A stretch of 64,000 nt of DNA, taken from positions 1,415,001 through 1,479,000 of the forward strand of contig NZ_CP139478.1 in NCBI RefSeq assembly GCF_034259105.1, read 5' to 3'. Position 1 is the first letter of the stretch, and each line of letters opens with the position of its first letter. Position numbers and translations under genes: made by a program. The DNA comes from Limosilactobacillus reuteri. Lineage in GTDB: Bacteria > Bacillota > Bacilli > Lactobacillales > Lactobacillaceae. Of the stretch, positions 42,038 through 52,380 are shown piece after piece. The notes under the pieces were generated by a model that saw only the letters and a program-made list of their open reading frames with translations, was not told the DNA's origin and did not search any database.

Positions 42038-43316
42038 CCTAAATTTCAAGAATAAGTTAGCCACTGGACTCAAATAAATAATACTGACCAATTGATTATT
42101 GGTTGATGGAGCTGTGATATCTCTTGGTAGAAGGCCTTACGATAGATATCCATTGACGAATGTCCATTAAACATAGCTCGTGGATAGTGATTCATCCAAT
42201 CATTAGTCGCTATGATCTGAGCACTACTATAGTTATTTATAGCTTCACCTTTGGTAATCTCCTTGCGGAGAAACCGGTTATTGATCTCATTGGATCCACG
42301 TTCCCAAGGGGAATACGGATCAGCATAGAAAACATGATCGTGAACTTGTGTTAACTCACTAAATTCTGAACCGTTGTCAGAGGTTATTGTCTTAAAGATG
42401 TGATAGTAAGCATCTGTGCCCATTTTCTGGCGTAAATTTATAAAGAACTGATTTACTGCATGCGCAGTTTTACCAGCAATTTTACTCGTGATATTAACTC
42501 GTGAAAGGCGATCAGTCATTACTAGTACAACACTGTCATTACCGTTTTTCTGTCCCTGAACTGTATCTAGTTCCCAATGGCCAATTTCGGACCGTTGGTC
42601 CGCAGTTTGAGGTCGTTGAGCAATATTAGGCCCTAAGCACCTTTTAGCTTGCGGATGAGTTCGATGATGCTTACGTTTAGGTTTTTCAAAGAGGTCTAAA
42701 TTGGACGTACGAAGCACACCCTCATTAATCCATTGATATAAAGTTACAACCGACTTTGGGATCAGGGTGCCATCATTCATTAAATCTCGAGCCTTATAAA
42801 TAACCGCTTGTGGGGAGTAATGGTGGTCGTCAAACTCACCAAGCATTAGCTGATCAGCTAATCGTAAAAATTGCTTTGAAGAATAATATAAGCGACAACG
42901 ACCAGAATGGCGGTGATGTTCAAGATATGTGGCCTGACCAGCTTCATAACTATAGATGTAGTAAGAATATTCGTAAATCTTACCATTAGATTTTTGACGA
43001 CGAAGTTGGCGGACCGTACCACGGTTGAGCTCGTTATTAATTGTTTGATGATTAACTCCTAATTGGCGACCAATTGCGCGATTGGAAAGTCCTTGCGACT
43101 TTAAAGTCGCAATCATCACACGTTCTTCTTTAGTAAGATGAGCATTCTTTTTATGAGTAGTCAATAAACTAGTAGACATGGTATCATTTAAGTGCGTCAT
43201 TTGACGGACATCCTTTCATATAGGTTTGGTTCACTTAATATGATACCTGATGTCACGCCGAATGGCGTTTTTTATTTACCACCAACTGGGTGGCTAACTT
43301 CATTCTATAATCCACC
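42038..43316 (-). mobile_element. IS30-A, copy 3
   Basis: 1279 bp with the 13-bp duplication AATATTTTTATAT (42025-42037 and 43317-43329). Landed in A/T-rich intergenic DNA between the GH73 gene and a small membrane-protein gene. Confidence 0.95.
42070..43200 (-). CDS. IS30-family transposase (IS30-A copy 3)
   Basis: 376 residues; differs from the other three copies by two substitutions (an Arg-to-Cys near residue 101 and an Arg-to-His in DAYYHIF). All DDE motifs kept, so activity is possible. Confidence 0.94.
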   Translation of the reverse strand: MTHLNDTMSTSLLTTHKKNAHLTKEERVMIATLKSQGLSNRAIGRQLGVNHQTINNELNRGTVRQLRRQKSNGKIYEYSYYIYSYEAGQATYLEHHRHSGRCRLYYSSKQFLRLADQLMLGEFDDHHYSPQAVIYKARDLMNDGTLIPKSVVTLYQWINEGVLRTSNLDLFEKPKRKHHRTHPQAKRCLGPNIAQRPQTADQRSEIGHWELDTVQGQKNGNDSVVLVMTDRLSRVNITSKIAGKTAHAVNQFFINLRQKMGTDAYYHIFKTITSDNGSEFSELTQVHDHVFYADPYSPWERGSNEINNRFLRKEITKGEAINNYSSAQIIATNDWMNHYPRAMFNGHSSMDIYRKAFYQEISQLHQPIINWSVLFI

Positions 43317-43346
43317 AATATTTTTATATTATCTATTTCCCCTAAA

Positions 43347-44119
43347 TTAGAATAATTTTTTCCCTTTATAACTATAAAAGCGTTTATAATTAGCAGACAG
43401 TAAATATTTACTACTAATTATCACGAAAGTTTTAATAGACTGCTTGCGTACACCATTACGAACATCCAAATAGCTTGTCTTCGATATCATAAATTTGTCT
43501 TGCTTTTCAGATTCTTTTTTTATGTAACTTTCTGCTTGCAAGATTACTGCAAATATTTCTACTTTCATTGTCTTATCCACAATAACAAAATAGAATACAA
43601 AAATTTCCTTTTTGCTGTCACTAGACAAAGATGGTATTTTAACTTGAATATTACTTAAAGTAATAGACTTTCCATCATTATTAATTACCCCATCGTTATT
43701 AATAACATTATTGAATTCCGGTTCCTTTTTACCTTTTTTGTAAACAGCAATATATACACTATCGATCATACCATGCTCAATAGTTAGACCTCCAGCTATT
43801 TCAAAGTTAAATTGATAATATTCCTTTGAGTTCTGATCCACAGGCAGTTCGTCTTTACTCTTATTTTTTATACTGAATATAGAGAAATCATTAATTGTTA
43901 CTATTAAGGGAGCAGTTAATTCACTGATGTTATTAGCAATCTCACTTATCTTTTTAGACTTCTTAGCAAGATTATTAGCCTCACCACTTATCTCATTGCT
44001 TTTTTAGAAAGAGTATAGCTAGAAAAGCCAAAAATTATTGTAAAAAAGCCAAAGATAATTGTCGAAGCTATATTTATAATATCCTTATATTTCAAGAGAT
44101 CATCCAAAAAGCTTACCAA
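43347..44119 (-). pseudogene. Membrane-anchored protein of unknown function, frameshifted in an A-tract
   Basis: The 164-residue frame at 43347-43841 continues upstream without a start to about 43990, where a second frame encodes a membrane helix (TTG at 44117-44119, AGGAG ten bases before it). Adding one A to the A6 tract (TCTAAAAAAGC near 44000) joins them: a short cytoplasmic end, helix IINIASTIIFGFFTIIFGFS, a helical region with repeated EISGEANNLAKKSKKISEI, then a beta-rich C-terminal domain, about 257 residues. I do not recognise the family. It ends the polysaccharide cluster; terminators not seen. Confidence 0.65.
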
Positions 44120-44191
44120 ATATCTTCTCTCCTTATACTTGATATATATTCTAATACAGAATATTAATTAATGTTATTTTCTTTTATTACG

Positions 44192-45048
44192 CCGTTTGTA
44201 AAATTAAGCTAGAAAAGGAACAAGCCATTTGTGATAGACTTTTGAATAACCACAAATGACCTATAAACATCTCACCACACGTGAATTAACCCTCATAGCT
44301 GATTTTGGAAACCAGAGAACGAAGACTAATCAAGTTGCTAAATTTCTTAAGCAAAGCCAAGAAATTATTTATCGCTTCCTCAAAGCGGTAAGACAGTTGA
44401 ACAGTATCTCCAATCTTACCAACGTAATAAACGGCGTTGTGGATGTAGAAAAACTCAACTTCCTAAAGCCGAGATTAGCTACATCAACGAACAAATTAAA
44501 GCTGGTCACCTCAGTCTCAGTATCTATCAATGATATAGTAATTTCCCTCATTACCAGTACGAGTTTGGTCACTTTGAAGCTGATACTGTTCAAGGGAAAA
44601 GCCATCGTGGTGCGGTGATGATCCTCGTGAAACGCCAGTCCATTATCCTTAACGTTCACCGTAAAACTGATAAAGCTGTCAACCATCGCCTAGATAAGTG
44701 GCTTTCTAAAATGCCTCGCCATTTTGTTAAGCCAATCACTTTTGATAATGGGAAGGAATTTGCTAGATGGTGTGATATCGCTAATAAGCATGATACCCAC
44801 ACTTACTTTGCGAAGATTGGTGCACCGAACCAACGAGGCTTGAATGAAAACAACAATGGTCTTTTATGTCATGACGGTCTCAGTAAACGCTTTGACTTCC
44901 GATATCTACCTGTGATGCATTGTTAATACTTCGCAGAAATAATATTCCACAAAAGTCGCTTAATTACCGCACACTACTCGAAGTATTTCTAAGTCATGTC
45001 ACAGATGAACAATTTTCAAGTTTTTTCTAATTTAAATTGACATTTCGG
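44192..45048 (+). mobile_element. IS30-B remnant with internal deletion
   Basis: Both ends are kept (CCGTTTGTAAAATTAAGC and ACATTTCGG on the right) but the element is only 857 bp. The transposase is in pieces: 44256-44618 (N-terminus, then out of frame) and 44615-44926 (with TFDNGKEF and GLNENNNGLL), then another frame to the end. It is closest to copy 1 (MTYKHLTTRELTLIADF start). Dead. Confidence 0.88.
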
Positions 45049-45075
45049 TTTTCTAAAGCTCTAGATAAGCTTATT

Positions 45076-46800
45076 TTAGAATTTTGTTTTTTTGAGAGAC
45101 CCCAACCACTTTTTATTCCTGACAAAGGAAATGACACCGATAATCCAAGTTAACATACTAGTTACTACAGAAAATTTATCTAAATTTGACATTTGATATT
45201 TGACTTTAATTAAATTACTATTATTAGTTTTCCTTACAACAATTTGTCTGTAACTATTAACTTTATACAACAATTCCTGGTCATTTTTATTATAGACTTT
45301 CAAATTTCTATAGGCGAAAATTGGTAGCGTTATATTCCTAGAATTTTTAAATTTACTATTATTAAATTCGATTTCATTGGGTTTAACAATAGTCTTTTTT
45401 AAAGTAAACTTTTCCCCGTTAATACTAGCATTCTTTGATATTATTTCAGGAAGTTTTTTAGTACCATCTATAGGAGCATAGTCCCCTAAGTGATATAAAG
45501 CTGGTTCTACTTTTTTTCCAGAATCAGTATAATTAACTCCTCTTGGGGTAAATGTAGCCAAAGCAAATTTTTCATTATTATTTACTGGATTTTTAAAATT
45601 GGTTATTCCAGCATACCATGGCGCTATAGTTATTATAGATAGTACAAGTATGACAATTATTCTTTTATAGTACGAAGTAGCAATGATACTTATTAAAATA
45701 TAACATTCATGTCCTGCAACTAGGCTTAATAAGTACGATGATATCGTTAAAAATCTCCAAGGAAATTGGATAATGCTCAATGGCGTTTTTTCAATCAAGT
45801 TCCAAGGTAATAGTGACGTCGATACAAGCAAGAATACTATCCCCAACAAATAAATTATTTTATAATTTTTATTCCAATCTTTATACTGTTCAATTCCTAT
45901 AATTATTGCTAAAAATAAAATTATACCAATATTATAAGTATTACCTGCATCACCACGAGTTAAATTATTATTTAGCGATTCAATAATAACCTTACTTGGC
46001 AAAAGCGCTTGTGCAACCATATCCATTTTATCGGGTTGTGATATTTTTTGATATGTCTCTTGTTCTAAGAAAGGAATCCAAAAAATTGCTGAACTTAAAA
46101 TAGAAATTAATATAGCCTTCCCAAGATCTATAACACGGTTTCTTCTTTTTATTTTTTTATAAGTTATGAAAATAATAAAAAGAAGAAACAAAAAAATAGC
46201 ATAAAGTACTACACTAAGAAGATGTGATAGAAGAACAAATGACATACCAAATCCAAGAAACGGCCAATCTTTACTATTTCCTAATACAATTGCATACAAC
46301 CCATACACACATAATGGCAAAAATGTTAATGCTATAAACTCCCCTAATGCAAACCTGGCATAAATATCTATTGTTCTGTAAGAGCAAAACGTATAGATTA
46401 TTGCAGTCATAAAGGATTGTAAATTATTATTTGAAAACTTCTTTGTTGTCCAGTAAGTAAATGTCAACGTTAAAAATGTATAGAATGCTATTCCAATATA
46501 TATTGCAATAACACTATTTTTTACAAGCAAACCAAAAAATATAAATGGTAATAACGTTACCCAAGGATAAAACAAATTTAAAGGGTAACCAATACTATGG
46601 AAAGTATAAGTGTATATACCAATAAATAGATTTCCATTTTTAAAATTAGTTACCATCTCCAAAATTCTATGAAGTTGAAATATTAAATCATCACCATAAA
46701 ATATTATATTTGTTTTAACTAATGGTAAGACAAATATCACTGACAAAAAGCAAAATAATATTAATAATATGAATTTCTTAACGATTATATTATTTTTCAC
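45076..46800 (-). CDS. Large GT-C-like membrane protein (PTPS-related/YfhO-like), paralogue 1
   Basis: A 574-residue protein with about twelve membrane helices and a C-terminal beta-rich extracellular part (about 400-540). An early acidic pair in the first external loop (FYGDDLIFQLHR) and a later loop LIEKTPLSIIQFPWRF fit the GT-C lipid-linked sugar transferase layout and the PF10131-type membrane domain. Its paralogue at 48503-50203 shares TPLSIIQFP. Likely transfers a sugar from a lipid carrier to a surface glycan; donor unknown. A GGAGG ribosome-binding site precedes the ATG. Confidence 0.7.
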   Translation of the reverse strand: MKNNIIVKKFILLILFCFLSVIFVLPLVKTNIIFYGDDLIFQLHRILEMVTNFKNGNLFIGIYTYTFHSIGYPLNLFYPWVTLLPFIFFGLLVKNSVIAIYIGIAFYTFLTLTFTYWTTKKFSNNNLQSFMTAIIYTFCSYRTIDIYARFALGEFIALTFLPLCVYGLYAIVLGNSKDWPFLGFGMSFVLLSHLLSVVLYAIFLFLLFIIFITYKKIKRRNRVIDLGKAILISILSSAIFWIPFLEQETYQKISQPDKMDMVAQALLPSKVIIESLNNNLTRGDAGNTYNIGIILFLAIIIGIEQYKDWNKNYKIIYLLGIVFLLVSTSLLPWNLIEKTPLSIIQFPWRFLTISSYLLSLVAGHECYILISIIATSYYKRIIVILVLSIITIAPWYAGITNFKNPVNNNEKFALATFTPRGVNYTDSGKKVEPALYHLGDYAPIDGTKKLPEIISKNASINGEKFTLKKTIVKPNEIEFNNSKFKNSRNITLPIFAYRNLKVYNKNDQELLYKVNSYRQIVVRKTNNSNLIKVKYQMSNLDKFSVVTSMLTWIIGVISFVRNKKWLGSLKKTKF

Positions 46801-46916
46801 TGTATTCCTCCTAAGCTACACTCTAATTTGTTTACTACTAACTTTCAAAGCTAATAATTTAATTCCAATCCAAAAAAATGTCTAATAATACATAACTGAA
46901 AGTATAAAGGTACCCA

Positions 46917-47128
46917 TTAATATGAGTATCCCAGACCCACAAAAAATCTATAGTATTTATATACAAATAGCGGTATTGTTTCTCTTCCAAAAAATGCTAG
47001 GTAATTGCCCAATTTTATACTGCTTATACCTTCTGAGAAATAAATTATGCAATAAGAAGCAGAAATTATAAAAATCATAGAGAAAATAAAATTAGGAAAT
47101 ACTCTCATTGCCATATCTATATAAATCT
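46917..47128 (-). pseudogene. Fragment of a membrane acyltransferase (acyltransferase-3 type), cut by IS30-A copy 4
   Basis: About 70 codons remain, entering from the IS end. The pattern NYLAFFGRETIPLFVYKYY, following a hydrophobic helix, resembles the last helices of fucose-4-O-acetylase-like acyltransferases (YLSFIGKNTLPIFVFH style). The 5' part of the gene is not on the other side of the IS, so it was lost. It suggests that the polysaccharide was once O-acetylated. Confidence 0.55.
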
Positions 47129-48407
47129 GGTGGATTATAGAATGAAGTTAGCCACCCAGTTGGTGGTAAATAAAAAACGCCATTCGGCGTGACATCAGGT
47201 ATCATATTAAGTGAACCAAACCTATATGAAAGGATGTCCGTCAAATGACGCACTTAAATGATACCATGTCTACTAGTTTATTGACTACTCATAAAAAGAA
47301 TGCTCATCTTACTAAAGAAGAACGTGTGATGATTGCGACTTTAAAGTCGCAAGGACTTTCCAATCGCGCAATTGGTCGCCAATTAGGAGTTAATCATCAA
47401 ACAATTAATAACGAGCTCAACCGTGGTACGGTCCGCCAACTTCGTCGTCAAAAATCTAATGGTAAAATTTACGAATATTCTTACTACATCTATAGTTATG
47501 AAGCTGGTCAGGCCACATATCTTGAACATCACCGCCATTCTGGTCGTCGTCGCTTATATTATTCTTCAAAGCAATTTTTACGATTAGCTGATCAGCTAAT
47601 GCTTGGTGAGTTTGACGACCACCATTACTCCCCACAAGCGGTTATTTATAAGGCTCGAGATTTAATGAATGATGGCACCCTGATCCCAAAGTCGGTTGTA
47701 ACTTTATATCAATGGATTAATGAGGGTGTGCTTCGTACGTCCAATTTAGACCTCTTTGAAAAACCTAAACGTAAGCATCATCGAACTCATCCGCAAGCTA
47801 AAAGGTGCTTAGGGCCTAATATTGCTCAACGACCTCAAACTGCGGACCAACGGTCCGAAATTGGCCATTGGGAACTAGATACAGTTCAGGGACAGAAAAA
47901 CGGTAATGACAGTGTTGTACTAGTAATGACTGATCGCCTTTCACGAGTTAATATCACGAGTAAAATTGCTGGTAAAACTGCGCATGCAGTAAATCAGTTC
48001 TTTATAAATTTACGCCAGAAAATGGGCACAGATGCTTACTATCGCATCTTTAAGACAATAACCTCTGACAACGGTTCAGAATTTAGTGAGTTAACACAAG
48101 TTCACGATCATGTTTTCTATGCTGATCCGTATTCCCCTTGGGAACGTGGATCCAATGAGATCAATAACCGGTTTCTCCGCAAGGAGATTACCAAAGGTGA
48201 AGCTATAAATAACTATAGTAGTGCTCAGATCATAGCGACTAATGATTGGATGAATCACTATCCACGAGCTATGTTTAATGGACATTCGTCAATGGATATC
48301 TATCGTAAGGCCTTCTACCAAGAGATATCACAGCTCCATCAACCAATAATCAATTGGTCAGTATTATTTATTTGAGTCCAGTGGCTAACTTATTCTTGAA
48401 ATTTAGG
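47129..48407 (+). mobile_element. IS30-A, copy 4, inverted, without target duplication
   Basis: 1279 bp, same sequence as the other copies but in opposite orientation. Flanking 13-mers TCTATATAAATCT (left) and CCTTTTAAATTTT (right) do not match, unlike the three other copies. This points to recombination or deletion at this copy. Confidence 0.93.
47245..48375 (+). CDS. IS30-family transposase (IS30-A copy 4)
   Basis: 376 residues, identical to copies 1 and 2, with all DDE motifs. Intact. Confidence 0.95.
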   Translation: MTHLNDTMSTSLLTTHKKNAHLTKEERVMIATLKSQGLSNRAIGRQLGVNHQTINNELNRGTVRQLRRQKSNGKIYEYSYYIYSYEAGQATYLEHHRHSGRRRLYYSSKQFLRLADQLMLGEFDDHHYSPQAVIYKARDLMNDGTLIPKSVVTLYQWINEGVLRTSNLDLFEKPKRKHHRTHPQAKRCLGPNIAQRPQTADQRSEIGHWELDTVQGQKNGNDSVVLVMTDRLSRVNITSKIAGKTAHAVNQFFINLRQKMGTDAYYRIFKTITSDNGSEFSELTQVHDHVFYADPYSPWERGSNEINNRFLRKEITKGEAINNYSSAQIIATNDWMNHYPRAMFNGHSSMDIYRKAFYQEISQLHQPIINWSVLFI

Positions 48408-48502
48408 CCTTTTAAATTTTTATACCTATGCTATAAAAATAGTAACATTTACATAGCATTATCTTTATAAGGTGAATTAATACTATGTATAGCAATTCAC
48501 AC

Positions 48503-50203
48503 CTAAATTCTTTTCTTTACATAATGAAGTAGATACACTAATATAATCCCAGCCCATCCGATAAATGCTATTAATTTAAAAATTGACAGTAAAATAATTG
48601 GTTTATATGAAACTATAATCTTATAACTGCCCTTGTTAAGTTTTAGTAAAACAGTGCCTCGATCTGACACTTTATAATTACTGACTTTATTATTAAGCTT
48701 TACATTTGTATGTTTATAAGCCAAAACGGGTAAATCTACTTTACTATTTTCTTTCAAGCTTATATTGTATATAAGTTTGTTAGCACTGCTTTTTTGAATC
48801 ACTTTCGTCTCTTTGTTATTAATAAATGTAACTCTATTAAATATTGACTTCCAATTTTTAAATGCAGCTACTGGCATATAATCAGTTTCCCCATATAATG
48901 CACCATATGAAAATTGTCTATTATATGAAGTGTTTGTAAGAATAATCGGTGTATCAGTCGAGTCTCTCAAGGTTTTATATTTTCCATGACGACTATTTGC
49001 TAGTACTGCCACGCTATTGTCAGTGTTTTTATTTCTCGCAATATCTGAATAAATACTACCCGCATATAACAAAATAAAAAACAATAAAATAACACTAGTA
49101 ATAACATTAGTGCTAATAGTAGAATAGTTAAGCTTTAAAAGTGCTTTTGATAATACAATTGCTAAAAAAGCAATCGCATAGCTAGTATAACGATATGGGA
49201 ATTGAATAATGGATAGTGGAGTCTTAGCAAAGTATTGCCAAGGAAAAGCCGTTGTGATCATTAAGGTGATAACCACACCTATAATATAAGCCCATATATA
49301 CTTTGAATTTTTATCTATAAATATCCATCCAAATACCAAAGCTATCAAAAGTAGAAGACCGATTCCTCCGCGATTAAGCGCATCATTAGAAATAGCCGAT
49401 ACAATGAAATCTCCTGCTGACTGCATCAGCATAAATCCAGAGGATGGTCTCATTAAATTACTATGCAGGTAATCAGTAAACAATGGAATAAATTGCCATG
49501 CAGAAAGCAAAATAAAAAGTATTACTACTTTTATTAAATTAATAAGTTTACGCCATTCCACTTTTTGTTTTTGAATGACATAGCAAATTAACATAATAAA
49601 GCAAACCTCAACTGAAATGAAAACACTAACATAATGACTATAAGCCATTAATGTCATTCCAACAGCTAACGTTATCCATTTATTACGATAAAGTACATTC
49701 CACATACCAAGTAATATTAACGGAATAAATGTATATGCTTGCGCTTCTCCTAACACATAATTGCTTAAAGTAAGATAAAGATGATACGGAGCTATTACGT
49801 AGATAATTGCGAAAAAGAGAGATTGCCGAATATCTCCATTGGTAAAAGACCTCATGCAATAAAAAGCGATTAACCCTGTAGCTAAGAATAAAAGCCACAC
49901 ATATACCAAATATGCTGTAACAGGAGCAAAAATAAATTTTAATAACGCCCATGGATATAAAAAGACAGATGGATAAAACAAAAAATTAGCATTCCCCACT
50001 TTACTAAAAGTATCTGTTGCAAGATACGTGAATAAGTGTCCGCTTTGTAAGTTTAAATAAATTTGTTGAACCCTTGCCGAATGAAAACTCCAGTCAGAAT
50101 GAACGCCTATTTGTCCTACCCATAAAAAGGGTAGGATCATTAATACTGTAAAAGTAACTATCGTAATAATCGCTATAATATTTTTTAACCTTTTATTTTT
50201 CAT
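48503..50203 (-). CDS. Large GT-C-like membrane protein (PTPS-related/YfhO-like), paralogue 2
   Basis: A 566-residue protein from the ATG at 50203 (AAGGATT upstream; an earlier in-frame ATG at 50236 overlaps the preceding gene). About twelve membrane helices, then a soluble C-terminal portion and one final helix. The first external loop has GVHSDWSFHSARVQ; a later one has YFAKTPLSIIQFPYRYT, shared with paralogue 1. Probably a polyprenyl-linked sugar transferase decorating the wall polysaccharide. A hairpin (ATGCTAT/ATAGCAT, 48428-48459) after the stop may end its transcript. Confidence 0.72.
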   Translation of the reverse strand: MKNKRLKNIIAIITIVTFTVLMILPFLWVGQIGVHSDWSFHSARVQQIYLNLQSGHLFTYLATDTFSKVGNANFLFYPSVFLYPWALLKFIFAPVTAYLVYVWLLFLATGLIAFYCMRSFTNGDIRQSLFFAIIYVIAPYHLYLTLSNYVLGEAQAYTFIPLILLGMWNVLYRNKWITLAVGMTLMAYSHYVSVFISVEVCFIMLICYVIQKQKVEWRKLINLIKVVILFILLSAWQFIPLFTDYLHSNLMRPSSGFMLMQSAGDFIVSAISNDALNRGGIGLLLLIALVFGWIFIDKNSKYIWAYIIGVVITLMITTAFPWQYFAKTPLSIIQFPYRYTSYAIAFLAIVLSKALLKLNYSTISTNVITSVILLFFILLYAGSIYSDIARNKNTDNSVAVLANSRHGKYKTLRDSTDTPIILTNTSYNRQFSYGALYGETDYMPVAAFKNWKSIFNRVTFINNKETKVIQKSSANKLIYNISLKENSKVDLPVLAYKHTNVKLNNKVSNYKVSDRGTVLLKLNKGSYKIIVSYKPIILLSIFKLIAFIGWAGIILVYLLHYVKKRI

Positions 50204-50217
50204 AATAATCCTTTTTA

Positions 50218-51576
50218 CTACCAGATATTTGTCCACAATGGCAAATACTTCTGTAATTCTATGCCCTTAATCTGCAAAATAAAAATTGACATATTAACAA
50301 TTGCAAATATTGATAATACAAATAATATTTTTCTATTCTTGCTTAATATCTTTTTTATTAAAGGAATGCACATTATTAAAAATGCGAAGCCTAACACTGC
50401 AAAAGTTCTTGTTGCGGAAACGTAACTTGTAGGAGAAAATCCAAGTGCTACTCGCGCTAAAAATGCCCCTCCTAATAGAACTATCATTTCAATATATATA
50501 AAGCTATTTTGCCCATAATAATATGTAAAGACAAGCAAGATAATATAGCAACAATATAACAGAAACTGAACAATTGAAGTAATGGTCATATGGTTAAGTA
50601 ATCCCAATTTAGGGAAGGTAAACAAAACTCGAAAATGTCCTGTTAAAATAAACATATCAAACAAAATATTAACAGTAACTAAAAGAATTAAATTAATTCC
50701 AGATGCCAGCATATATTTTTTTGATGTAATTAAAATATGTGTCCAAAATATTAATAAGGTTAACAGCATCACTAATAATGAATTACTAAATAAAATATGT
50801 TCTCCTGTTGTCATAAAGCCAATATCCAACTTATTAATCATATTTAGTTTAGAAAATTCTGGAAACCATTTTGCGGTTTCTAATTGACTCCGCACTCTAT
50901 TTCCTGGGCATAAAATAAAGTATATAAAGTTAAATAATATAAATATTAATTGTAAACAATTATACTTATAATGGGGGTTAATACTATGTTTTATCGCTCG
51001 TATCATAATATTAGTAATATAAATAATGAGCAAAACAATCATAATTTGCTCATTATTAGCGGCATATATAACTGCTAAACTCGCTAATATATATTGATAT
51101 CCCTTCATCCGCTGATCCACAAATAAAGGTGTAACTGCATAAATTGCTGCTATTATTGGCCACAAGTAAGTTGTTGTAGTAGCAATCCACCCTGCTGTAC
51201 TAAAATATGGAAATGGAATAAGCAATATCAATAAGCATAAACAAATATCTATATATATGCTCTTCTCATTATTAAAAATTTTAGACAAACTTCCTAATAA
51301 GACATAAAATAGCAAGGCAGTAATAAATGAAAAATATATTATATTATGAGTCGAGAAAAGATACATAAAGAAGTTAATAATTGTTCGAGAAGACCAATTA
51401 CCATATTGACCTACTACATAATCAAAACTTTTCTGAACCGTATTAAACATTTCTCGATGTTGAAGGTTATAAACATCATCACCAATAAGTGGTACTTTAT
51501 AGAAAAGAAGAAACATTAAAGCAGACACTATTACAAAAAAGAGTGTCCTATATTTGAAATAATTTTTACTTACCAT
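50218..51576 (-). CDS. DUF6056-like polytopic membrane protein
   Basis: A 452-residue protein with about eleven membrane helices. The first external loop contains PLIGDDVYNLQHR and later GQYGNWSSRTIINFFMYLF, a pattern of the DUF6056/GtrG-like family of putative lipid-linked sugar transferases. It is surrounded by glycosyltransferase genes and is 14 bases upstream of paralogue 2. Exact function unknown. Confidence 0.65.
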   Translation of the reverse strand: MVSKNYFKYRTLFFVIVSALMFLLFYKVPLIGDDVYNLQHREMFNTVQKSFDYVVGQYGNWSSRTIINFFMYLFSTHNIIYFSFITALLFYVLLGSLSKIFNNEKSIYIDICLCLLILLIPFPYFSTAGWIATTTTYLWPIIAAIYAVTPLFVDQRMKGYQYILASLAVIYAANNEQIMIVLLIIYITNIMIRAIKHSINPHYKYNCLQLIFILFNFIYFILCPGNRVRSQLETAKWFPEFSKLNMINKLDIGFMTTGEHILFSNSLLVMLLTLLIFWTHILITSKKYMLASGINLILLVTVNILFDMFILTGHFRVLFTFPKLGLLNHMTITSIVQFLLYCCYIILLVFTYYYGQNSFIYIEMIVLLGGAFLARVALGFSPTSYVSATRTFAVLGFAFLIMCIPLIKKILSKNRKILFVLSIFAIVNMSIFILQIKGIELQKYLPLWTNIW

Positions 51577-51597
51577 AATTTTTCCTTAATCAATAGC

Positions 51598-52359
51598 TTA
51601 TTTATGTCCATCTAAATATCGATGTACTTGTCGTTTAGCATAACGATACCATGGAGTTGTATATTTTGTTATTCCTTTAGTATCCCATTTCGTTACGGTA
51701 GTATTTATATACGGAAAATAATTCCCATATTCTTTTACCATTTGTTTTCCAATCCGTACATAATTTCTATCTTCTGAGCCACCTGTTGATTTGTGCCAAA
51801 TCCTTGCTGGAACAACATAATTTTTCTTTCCATCAATGATTGCACGTAAACACTGTTCAACAGCATAGAAATGCCAGCCTGGACAATCAGTAAAAGGAAT
51901 ATGCTCCCAATAAGTTTTTTTCATTACAAAAAAGCTTTCATCTACAGTTTGAACTTCTGTAGTTTTACTAATACTTGTACCTACAGATTCTTTATTTTCA
52001 CCTTGAACAATTGCAGTAACAATAAAGCTCCTATTTCTATATAACTTCCATGGACTTCCTGCTATTCCCGCTACTCCAAAGTCACCTATATCTTTAATTT
52101 TGTTTAAAGTATCCCGTAATGAATATTCATCAAGAAAGCGGATATCTGGATGAAGAAAAACTAAATACTTGCCAGTTGCTTTAGCTGCAGCTTCATTATA
52201 TGCCGTACGAGCTGAATTAAATTGATTCTGATCATTATTTATTTTTATTAATTCATAATCAACATTCTTTTGTTGTAATAATCCCTTCCTAAACTCCTGA
52301 TATACATCTTCATGGTTAGAAATCGTTATCAAAGAATATTCATAGTTATAATTACCCAT
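51598..52359 (-). CDS. GT2-like glycosyltransferase
   Basis: A 253-residue soluble protein. The N-terminal beta strand LITISNHEDVYQEF, NDQNQFNSARTAYNEAAAKATGKY and FLHPDIRF (an xDxR variant of the DxD site) match glyco_trans_2-like proteins (PF13712). VDESFFVMKKTYW and YAVEQCLRA follow. No membrane helix. Probably adds a sugar to the lipid-linked repeat unit. The IS30-B element lies 21 bases upstream of its start, so its promoter is probably disturbed. Confidence 0.75.
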   Translation of the reverse strand: MGNYNYEYSLITISNHEDVYQEFRKGLLQQKNVDYELIKINNDQNQFNSARTAYNEAAAKATGKYLVFLHPDIRFLDEYSLRDTLNKIKDIGDFGVAGIAGSPWKLYRNRSFIVTAIVQGENKESVGTSISKTTEVQTVDESFFVMKKTYWEHIPFTDCPGWHFYAVEQCLRAIIDGKKNYVVPARIWHKSTGGSEDRNYVRIGKQMVKEYGNYFPYINTTVTKWDTKGITKYTTPWYRYAKRQVHRYLDGHK

Positions 52360-52380
52360 TAGGATTATCCTTTCTTTACG

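Noticed and set aside
44256..44926. Functional transposase in the 44.2 kb element
   Set aside because: The element lacks about 210 bases and the catalytic core is spread over three frames.
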